Shown: one piece after another, positions 8,367-13,877 of the stretch
Position numbering within the stretch: position 1 is the stretch's first letter
How the letters are laid out: each line of letters starts with the position of its first letter
Source of the DNA: JANQPX01 sp039197065
GTDB taxonomy: Bacteria > Pseudomonadota > Alphaproteobacteria > Geminicoccales > Geminicoccaceae
Length of the DNA stretch: 29,697 nucleotides
Direction of reading: 5' to 3'
Assembly: GCA_039197065.1 (NCBI GenBank)
Contig: JBCCUL010000053.1
Coordinates: 1 to 29,697 of the forward strand
Program-made: the position numbers and the translations under genes
The notes under the pieces: model-generated
What the model saw: only the letters and a program-made list of their open reading frames with translations
Database searches by the model: none
What the model was told of the DNA's origin: nothing

Positions 8367-9374
8367 CTAAGCCAGTACGCTGAATTCGCGCACGTCGAAG
8401 GTCACTTCGATCATTTTTCTGGTCGCATAGACCTCGAAGCTTTCGGCCAGCCTCGCGTCGAAAAAGTCCTTGAGCAAGGGCGGTCGGGCTGCGGCGAAAT
8501 AGAAAGCCGGATCGTCGGCGACCTGTCGTTTGGCCGCGACCTCGAGTTCGTCGCGCCGCGTGACGGTCTGAATGATGCAGGGTGCGTGGGTGATACCGCG
8601 CATGCGCATGGCGATCGCACGATGGTAGCCGTTATGCAGCAGAACCCGGTCGCCATAGCGGATGCCGGTGAAGAAATTCGATCCGAAGCCGACAGGAATG
8701 CCGATATAGGCACCGACCGGCCCGAAGGTCCGGTGATCGCTGACCTGTTCCGGGCGAAGCACCACCGGCTCATGCTGCCGAAGATCCGTCGATGGTGACG
8801 AAAAGACATAGTGGCGGCGGCCCATCTCACGGAACTCAATCGACGATGCGGCACCCGGCAGCGGCTGGCAAAAGCGATAGAGCTCGACCAGGTTCCCCGG
8901 CCGGACGAGACGCTCCGCCTGGCCATCGGCAAAGCTGCGTGTGATGTGGGTCTGGAACACGACGAGACGGTCGAGCTCGACCATCGCGATCTCGGTCGGA
9001 AACGTGTCGAAGGTGTAGTTGTAACGAGGATCGGCTTCGGTCTCCTCGATCAGGGGGGCGAGATAGGGCTCCGGCGGCAGAATATCGATCTCATCGGCGA
9101 TGCCCGCTTCCGTCGTCTCCAGCTCGCCATACCGGTCGTTGGCCTGCCGCCATCGATCAGCGACGGCGGCGCGGTCCATCGAAGCGCCATCGACGACGTG
9201 ACGACCGACGAAGTGAAGATGGTCATCCAGGGAGGGCTGGCCGAGCAGGCGAACCTCCTCGGCTGTCGGTGATGGACCGATGGAGACCATGCCGGCGGCG
9301 GCAGTGAGCTGGTCCGCGAGGCCGGGCATCAGGTCGTCGCCCTCAGCGCCGGTTGGATCGGTCATGTCCATCAT
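8367..9374 (-). CDS. Unknown 335-aa protein with ParB/sulfiredoxin-like motif
   Basis: I do not recognise this protein with certainty. It has no signal peptide or membrane segment, so it is probably cytoplasmic. The first 60 residues are acidic and low in structure. The rest looks globular, with a central RYNYTFDTFPTEIAMVELD stretch. Residues near 240-270 read RYGDRVLLHNGYHRAIAMRM followed by GITHAPCIIQTV. That resembles box II of ParB-fold proteins (GERR/GHHR/GCHR type, seen in ParB, sulfiredoxin and free-serine kinases), which can bind and hydrolyse nucleotides. The resemblance is only a short motif. It sits between the peptide gene and the HlyD gene, 12 bp before the latter, so it likely serves peptide production, modification or immunity. 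The ATGs at 9374, 9371 and 9365 are alternatives. Confidence 0.75.
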   Translation of the reverse strand: MMDMTDPTGAEGDDLMPGLADQLTAAAGMVSIGPSPTAEEVRLLGQPSLDDHLHFVGRHVVDGASMDRAAVADRWRQANDRYGELETTEAGIADEIDILPPEPYLAPLIEETEADPRYNYTFDTFPTEIAMVELDRLVVFQTHITRSFADGQAERLVRPGNLVELYRFCQPLPGAASSIEFREMGRRHYVFSSPSTDLRQHEPVVLRPEQVSDHRTFGPVGAYIGIPVGFGSNFFTGIRYGDRVLLHNGYHRAIAMRMRGITHAPCIIQTVTRRDELEVAAKRQVADDPAFYFAAARPPLLKDFFDARLAESFEVYATRKMIEVTFDVREFSVLA

Positions 9375-9417
9375 GCTCTCAACTGCCTAATAAATCGATG
9401 CCAGCCACAGTCAGCAG

Positions 9418-9453
9418 GAAACGCCTCCGCCCGTAAATTGGCGGAGGCGTTTC
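9418..9453 (-). terminator. Strong stem-loop between peptide gene and export genes
   Basis: A 14-bp perfect stem (GAAACGCCTCCGCC paired with its complement) encloses an 8-nt loop at 9432-9439, in the gap between the peptide stop (9518) and the 335-aa gene (9374). No clean run of T follows on either strand. A partial terminator or RNA-processing/stability element fits better than a full stop. Such elements raise precursor mRNA over transporter mRNA in bacteriocin operons, and that role is inferred here. Confidence 0.7.
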
Positions 9454-9517
9454 TGCTCAGATTGGGCTTCGACGTTGGGGGATCGAAAGAGCCCAAAAGA
9501 GTAAGTTGGAAAACAGC

Positions 9518-9718
9518 TTAGCTGCTGCCGCCCTTCTTGCCGCCGCCGCTGCTGCTGCCGCCATACTTACCGCCACCACTGCTGCTGCCGCCGCGATGCT
9601 TGCCGCCACCGCTGCTGCTGCCACCGCCATAATGACGCCGCCGCCGCTTCCGACGCCGCCGACCGCAACCTCCGGCACCGTAGACCTGTTCCAGTTCTTC
9701 AGGGTTCAAATCGCGCAT
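9518..9718 (-). CDS. Secreted cationic Gly/Ser-repeat peptide with double-glycine leader
   Basis: A 66-aa precursor. I chose the ATG at 9718 because AAAGGAG lies eight bases upstream and the leader begins there: MRDLNPEELEQVYGAGG. The leader fits the C39 consensus best when cut after Gly14-Ala15, which puts Leu at -12, Glu at -8, Leu at -7, Val at -4 and Gly at -2. Cutting after Gly17 is the alternative. The mature part has one Cys (18), nine consecutive Arg/Lys (20-28), HY, then GGSSSGGGK units of ten residues ending in K-K. From residue 16 it has 14 Arg/Lys and no Asp/Glu. It lies upstream of a C39 exporter with an intact triad, its likely processing enzyme. The target and activity are unknown; antimicrobial or surface-binding peptides are possibilities. 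Confidence 0.8.
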   Translation of the reverse strand: MRDLNPEELEQVYGAGGCGRRRRKRRRRHYGGGSSSGGGKHRGGSSSGGGKYGGSSSGGGKKGGSS

Positions 9719-9749
9719 TTGAGGCTCCTTTCGCCTTTTTTGCTTATCA

Positions 9750-9767
9750 GGATCGTGATGACGATCC
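9750..9767 (-). other. Hairpin in the peptide mRNA 5' leader
   Basis: GGATCGT and ACGATCC form a perfect 7-bp stem with a 4-nt loop, 32 bases upstream of the peptide start codon and downstream of the predicted promoter. It may stabilise the mRNA. No T run follows in the direction of transcription, so it is not a terminator. Confidence 0.5.
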
Positions 9768-9815
9768 TTCTTGTGGGCAAAAGCGATTCGTTTTGTGTGC
9801 AAATTGCCCACGTAA

Positions 9816-9844
9816 ATTACAGCACCATGACAATGGCATGGCAA
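9816..9844 (-). promoter_or_regulatory. Predicted sigma70-type promoter of the peptide gene
   Basis: On the complement, TTGCCA (9839-9844) and TGTAAT (9816-9821) are separated by exactly 17 bp, in the 160-bp gap between the FemAB-like gene and the peptide gene. Transcription would start near 9809, giving a leader of about 90 nt. It would allow the peptide to be expressed apart from the upstream genes. Prediction only. Confidence 0.55.
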
Positions 9845-9878
9845 GCGTGCTTTTGGAGAAATGTCCCGAACGCCGGTT

Positions 9879-10916
9879 TTATCGCGATCTGTCCGTCATT
9901 GGCGTTTTGCGCCGTTGGGACTTTCGGCCGCGATATTCCTCGTAGGCGGCTGCATCGAAGATCAGATCGAGTGCTGGAACGAAGCTCTGCGGATGGCCAC
10001 CGAATTTGTTCTTGAAAGTACTGATGTCGGCCAAGCGGTGCTGTGGCTGGTCCGGTGGCGCGATCCCGTAGAAATCATACCAGCGATGACCGCGGGACCT
10101 GGCCATCGACATGGCTTCGAAATGGAGAAGGTAGGGTGCCATGCAGTGGCGATGGATCGAGAGCGATCCGCCGAAGAAGTAGGTCGCGCGGTCACCGAAA
10201 TAGACCATCATGAGCGTGGCGACACGCTCGCCCTCGTATTCGGCGAACAACAGCGTGCCGCTGTTTGCCCTGTCGAGTATGTCGAGCAGATCGCGAAGAT
10301 AGCCTTCGCGCTTGCCGCTCAGCCCGTGGCGGCTCATCGTATCCTGATAGATGTCGAGGAAGTCGGTGCGGCCCTTTGGTGACATGTCCTCTACGATGTC
10401 GACGCCGCGCCGGCGTGCAAGCCCGATATTGTACCGGCCCTTGGGTTTCATCTGGGCGAGGATGTCGGACGGTGTCGGCGCCAAGTCGATATGGAGGGTG
10501 TGGCGGGGGTCCAGCCAGCTTCCAGCCGCACGGAAACCTCGAACAAAATCCGGGCGATGGTGCCATCTGGGTTCGAGCCGGAGATGACTGACGCGATGCG
10601 GGTCCTGCGCGCGTCGCCTTTCGATATGGGCGATCGTCGCCTCGAAGATCTGTCTGGCATCAGCCGCATCGTCCGGAAGCACCGGGCCTTCCGGCATATA
10701 GAAGTAGCAGGCGTCGTCGGCGAAGAATCGTGTGAGTACGCGACCGCCGCCGACGATGTCGTCACCGTCTCTGAAAACGATGCCGAAATTATCCCAGCCG
10801 CGATCCGCGAGAAACGCTGCCCACCACGAGGATTGCATGAAGCCGATGTCCGGCCGGATGTCATGCAGATAGCGATCCCAGGCGTCGCCAGGTCGTCGGG
10901 AGAGCTGATCGTCCAT
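9879..10916 (-). CDS. FemAB-like/GNAT-fold acyltransferase
   Basis: A 345-aa protein of the FemAB/FemX-like branch of the GNAT fold. Visible family marks are MKPKGRYNIGLARRRGV (156-172, the conserved K-x-R-x-N-I basic segment), YFFGGS (246-251), WYDFYGIAP (279-287) and STFKNKFGGHP (299-309). Family members attach amino acids from aminoacyl-tRNA to peptidoglycan precursors. Gram-negative relatives occur in envelope and exopolysaccharide loci, mostly with unknown substrate. I chose the ATG at 10916 (AGGGG eight bases upstream) over a TTG at 10973 without a ribosome binding site. It lies between the poly-Asp lipoprotein and the basic peptide on the same strand. It could aminoacylate the peptide, the lipoprotein or the cell wall, which is inference. 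Confidence 0.82.
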   Translation of the reverse strand: MDDQLSRRPGDAWDRYLHDIRPDIGFMQSSWWAAFLADRGWDNFGIVFRDGDDIVGGGRVLTRFFADDACYFYMPEGPVLPDDAADARQIFEATIAHIERRRAQDPHRVSHLRLEPRWHHRPDFVRGFRAAGSWLDPRHTLHIDLAPTPSDILAQMKPKGRYNIGLARRRGVDIVEDMSPKGRTDFLDIYQDTMSRHGLSGKREGYLRDLLDILDRANSGTLLFAEYEGERVATLMMVYFGDRATYFFGGSLSIHRHCMAPYLLHFEAMSMARSRGHRWYDFYGIAPPDQPQHRLADISTFKNKFGGHPQSFVPALDLIFDAAAYEEYRGRKSQRRKTPMTDRSR

Positions 10917-11002
10917 ATCAGCCGCCCCTGCCCTTTGCTCAAACGGTGGCGAAAGTTGTTGAAGAGGTTGCAAGAGCGGTCAGCCGGCTGCCTGGCTGTC
11001 GC

Positions 11003-11791
11003 TTAATCATCGTCGTCGTCATCATCATCGTCGTCGTCGTCATCATCGTCGTCGTCGTCATCGTCGTCGTCGTCATCGTCGTCGTCGTCATCATCGTCGC
11101 TATTGTTCTGGCCATCACCGCCTTGGTTGCTGCTGTCGTTCTCGTCATCGGCGCCTTGATTGCCACCTCCGTCATTCTGGCTTTCGCCGCCCTGGTCGTC
11201 GCTGTTGCTGCTGTCGTTCTCGTCATCGGTGCCTTGATTGCCACCTCCGTCATCCTGGCTTTCGCCGCCCTGGTCGTCGCTGTTGCTGCTGTCGTTCTCG
11301 TCATCGGTGCCTTGATTGCCACCTCCGTCGTCCTGGCTTTCGCCGCCCTGGTCGCCGCTGTTGCTGCTGTCGTTCTCGTCATCGGTGTCCTGATTGCCGC
11401 TTCCGTCGTCCTGGCTTTCGCCGCCTTGGTCACCGCCGTCACTCCCATCGTCCCGATCGGTCCTATACCTCCAGATTGGAGACAATGGATCTTGCTGATC
11501 CGGATCCGAGGAAGAAGGCGCTATTTGATCTTCACTTGCGCCCGTAATCCCGGTGCCGCCGATGCCCTGACCATCTCCTTCATTCGAAGCGCTGGTGTCA
11601 GGCAACGCCTGTTCGGTGCCTGTAGAGGATTGATCCGTGATTTCAGGCCGATCTGCCGTCGATGGCTGCCAGGCACATGCTGCCAGCAACGACAATGTCA
11701 AAAGCGGGATGATGAATGGGGCCAGATGGCCGGAACGTCGATGTTCCGCCAGTTGCAGCCCGGTAGATTTTGTGCTCACTCTCGAACTCAT
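11003..11791 (-). CDS. Acidic repeat lipoprotein with C-terminal poly-Asp tail
   Basis: A 262-aa protein. A basic N-terminus and hydrophobic segment end in a lipobox, LSLLAAC, with the lipidated Cys at 39 and Ala at +2, which suggests an outer-membrane lipoprotein. Next come a low-complexity linker (40-120), four tandem 26-residue repeats of the type GGESQDDGGGNQGTDDENDS plus SNSDDQ, and finally 31 consecutive Asp codons up to the stop. No globular domain is visible. The protein is strongly negative and probably disordered, and may bind Ca2+ or polycations. It is 86 bp upstream of the FemAB-like gene on the same strand. The start is uncertain: the ATG at 11791 has a weak ribosome binding site and a GTG four codons in is possible. 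I know of no named family. Confidence 0.78.
   Translation of the reverse strand: MSSRVSTKSTGLQLAEHRRSGHLAPFIIPLLTLSLLAACAWQPSTADRPEITDQSSTGTEQALPDTSASNEGDGQGIGGTGITGASEDQIAPSSSDPDQQDPLSPIWRYRTDRDDGSDGGDQGGESQDDGSGNQDTDDENDSSNSGDQGGESQDDGGGNQGTDDENDSSNSDDQGGESQDDGGGNQGTDDENDSSNSDDQGGESQNDGGGNQGADDENDSSNQGGDGQNNSDDDDDDDDDDDDDDDDDDDDDDDDDDDDDDD
11006..11098 (-). repeat. Poly-Asp codon tract (31 GAY codons)
   Basis: An uninterrupted run of 31 GAC/GAT codons ends the lipoprotein gene. The mixed use of both codons means it is more than a simple trinucleotide slip and suggests that the acidic tail is maintained, although it probably varies in length between strains. Confidence 0.9.
11114..11425 (-). 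repeat. Four 78-bp tandem repeats in the lipoprotein gene
   Basis: Four in-frame units of 78 bp (26 codons) with a constant register: successive GGESQ motifs begin at 11425, 11347, 11269 and 11191. Units two and three are nearly identical, which suggests recent duplication. The last unit diverges at its end. Confidence 0.9.
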
Positions 11792-11913
11792 TCTTGATGC
11801 AATCTTGCGAACCGATTGCTTTGTTCGAAGACGATACAGCGCTTTTGAAATGTCAAAACGACAAGTCGATCAAGACCTATTCACGCCTAACGTTTATCCA
11901 CTGTTTGGATCTT

Positions 11914-11943
11914 TCGACAAAGCGTTGTGTTTGTCGATTTTTT
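11914..11943 (+). terminator. Rho-independent-type hairpin with T6, no obvious upstream gene
   Basis: TCGACAAA and TTTGTCGA form a perfect 8-bp stem around an 8-nt loop, followed directly by six T on the plus strand. It lies between the divergent lipoprotein and DUF6502 genes. No plus-strand gene ends here, so it could attenuate the DUF6502 leader or end a short RNA. The stem is AT-rich, so its efficiency is uncertain. Confidence 0.55.
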
Positions 11944-12031
11944 GCGGTGCGGCGAAATGAAGACGAGGATTCCAGCATGGCGCTTCTATACCATTATTGT
12001 TCGTTTGACGTTAAGGTAGCACAGAGGATAT

Positions 12032-12970
12032 GTGTGTTTTCGACACACATCAAGTCGTTTTCGTCTAACGAGCGTAGCGGCGACGCGTATTGAGACCAAT
12101 GGAACTGTCGCGATAGTCGACCCTAAGCAGGGCCCCTCATTGTTGAACGAAGCCGCTCCAGCAAAGTTTTTCTACAGCGCGCTCAGACGAATGCTCCGAC
12201 CGTTGGTCAAGGCGCTCATCAGCCATGGTGTGGTCTTTCCGGCGGTCGTCGAGCTGTTACGCGAAGTCTATATAGAAGTCGCTCGGGACGAATTTACGGT
12301 CGAGGGTAAACAGCAAACACTGAGCCGCATCAATCTCATGACCGGGGTCACGAGACGGGAGATCCGCCGTCTGCTCGATCAGCCGGAAGTCGCCGACGCA
12401 CCGCCGCCCGCTCTGTCGCTCGGCGCAAGGATCATGACCGTCTGGCTCGGCGATGCCGACTATCTCGAAAAAGATGGCGAGCCCATGCCGTTACCGCTGA
12501 CGGCGCCTGGCGATCGGCCATCGTTGGACCGTCTGGTCGCTTCGGTAAGCAAGGACGTTCGCGCGCGCGCGGTCCTTGACGAATGGCTGCGCCTCGGCAT
12601 CGTCGACATGTCCGGCTATGTCGTCCGCCTCAAGAAAAGCGCCTTCATCCCGGAAGAAGGCTACGAGGAAAAGATTTACTACTTCGGCCGCAATCTCCGC
12701 GACCATATCGCCACCGGTGTTCACAATCTGGAAGGCAAGACGCCGCCACTCATCGATCGCGCCGTCTATTATGATTGTCTGTCCATGTCGTCCTTGGAGC
12801 AGCTGCGGCAGTTTGCGAGAGATGAAGGCATCGCTTGCATGCTCCACGTGAACGCCAAAGCCCGTGAACTCGCCGATCGAGACCAGGCCGCCGGCGGCGA
12901 TCTACCCGGAAGGATGACATTAGGCATCTACTATTTTGAGGAAGAAGAAGGGGAAGACGGCCAGCGTTGA
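12032..12970 (+). CDS. DUF6502 family protein
   Basis: Up to 312 aa from a GTG at 12032. The conserved region begins at FYSALRRMLRPLVKALISHG (about residue 47) and continues with VVELLREVYIEVA, an RINLMTGVTRREIRRL helix-turn-helix-like segment and VLDEWLRLGIVD. The C-terminal half is alpha/beta. This is the pattern of DUF6502, a family of unknown function found in proteobacteria. The HTH-like part could bind DNA. The true start may be a TTG at 12140 or 12143, preceded by CAGGG, because the first 36 codons look like leader. The GTG lies in a GTGTG...CACAC inverted repeat (12032-12048). It is divergent from the acidic lipoprotein gene and could regulate it, but nothing shows this directly. Confidence 0.75.
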   Translation: MCFRHTSSRFRLTSVAATRIETNGTVAIVDPKQGPSLLNEAAPAKFFYSALRRMLRPLVKALISHGVVFPAVVELLREVYIEVARDEFTVEGKQQTLSRINLMTGVTRREIRRLLDQPEVADAPPPALSLGARIMTVWLGDADYLEKDGEPMPLPLTAPGDRPSLDRLVASVSKDVRARAVLDEWLRLGIVDMSGYVVRLKKSAFIPEEGYEEKIYYFGRNLRDHIATGVHNLEGKTPPLIDRAVYYDCLSMSSLEQLRQFARDEGIACMLHVNAKARELADRDQAAGGDLPGRMTLGIYYFEEEEGEDGQR

Positions 12971-13054
12971 AGCCCCCCGAATGACACAAAAAGTGCACAT
13001 GGCGTAACGGCTGTTTCGTTGGGGCAAACTCTCAATCCGCCTGAGCCTCCCATT

Positions 13055-13290
13055 TGAACTGGTCCACCGTTATGTATGGGAAACGGAGGGCAGAAGATGG
13101 CGAACAAGCGCCACAAGCCAGAGAAGACTCCTTCGCGTCGCCATGCCTGCATTGCCCAGGTTCTCTTTCGGTTTCGAGTTTCTGAGAGGCGAGTTTGCAG
13201 CTTGCTTGGTGAGCATCGATCCACGCAGCGATATCGACCCTGCGGACGAGCTAATGAAGACCGGCTGGTGGACGCCCAATCGAGGATCGC
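13055..13290 (+). mobile_element. IS3-family insertion sequence remnant
   Basis: The sequence TGAACTGGTCCACCG looks like an IS3-type left end. It is followed by an OrfA-like start (MANKRHKPE) and then, after a deletion, by an OrfB-like piece: RFRVSERRVCSLLGEHRSTQR and NEDRLVDAQSRIA. In IS3-family transposases the VSERRACRVLGQHRSTQR motif occurs early in OrfB, so most of OrfA and all of the catalytic DDE core are missing. This is a decayed remnant that cannot transpose. The flanking stretch 13291-13500 holds no gene that I can identify. Confidence 0.7.
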
Positions 13291-13691
13291 TGGCATCAGG
13301 CGCATCAGCGGCCGAAAGGCGATCAGGATCAGGGCGTCCTTCGGGCCCATCATCGCCATATCCTCAGCCCATTGTCCGGCATCGCCTTGGAGAAGATGCG
13401 CGGCGGACCTGATGCGCGCGAGCATCTGCGCTGGATGGCATGTCTATTGCTTAAACTAACCTAACGGAAACAGAGGGACAGAGACGACCGCGTCTCTTAA
13501 TCTTACTCGTGTATGTGAATCACAGAGCAGCACGCACTAAATATCGCATAAGTCGTTATCGAACGCGACAGACATCAACTATTTGGAGTTCGGATCGACG
13601 TCTCATGCTGAGACGACGCATAAAGCTTGTGCACGTGATGCTACCTGCGTGTCCAGCCAATCCTTCGGCGCAGCGATGGATGCGATATTTA

Positions 13692-13767
13692 GGCGTGGTT
13701 GACGCCATTGCCGGTGTTAAGGCCAACACTAAACATGTGGACCTCCTCGATGGACTGGAGGAACCAC
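13692..13767 (+). promoter_or_regulatory. Cluster of three inverted repeats upstream of hyuA
   Basis: Within 76 bp lie GGCGT-N5-ACGCC (13692-13706), GTGTT-N6-AACAC (13714-13729) and an imperfect GTGGACCTCC...GGAGGAACCAC hairpin (13737-13767). They sit 110-190 bp before the hydantoinase start, in a 587-bp gap (13291-13877) that otherwise shows no gene. They are plausible operators or leader structure for the catabolic operon. No regulator gene is adjacent. Confidence 0.35.
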
Positions 13768-13877
13768 GCGATTTCTGACCAAGATCACGGACAAAGCGTT
13801 TATCATGGTCTCGGCGCCAAAAGGGGTCATGCGCGGCAATGCCGCCGAATAAGAGAAACAAAAAAGGGAGGGATGAC

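Noticed and set aside
9506..10015. Ala-rich plus-strand reading frame opposite the peptide gene
   Set aside because: It is the complement of the Gly/Ser/Arg codons of the leader peptide. It has no ribosome binding site and low complexity.
10946..11797. Val/Ile-rich plus-strand reading frame that looks like a membrane protein
   Set aside because: It is the complement of the Asp codons and acidic repeats of the lipoprotein. The minus-strand frame has a lipobox and an orderly repeat structure.
12931..13425. Minus-strand frame (164 aa) over the IS3 remnant
   Set aside because: It overlaps the end of DUF6502 and the transposase remnant. It has no family resemblance and no ribosome binding site.
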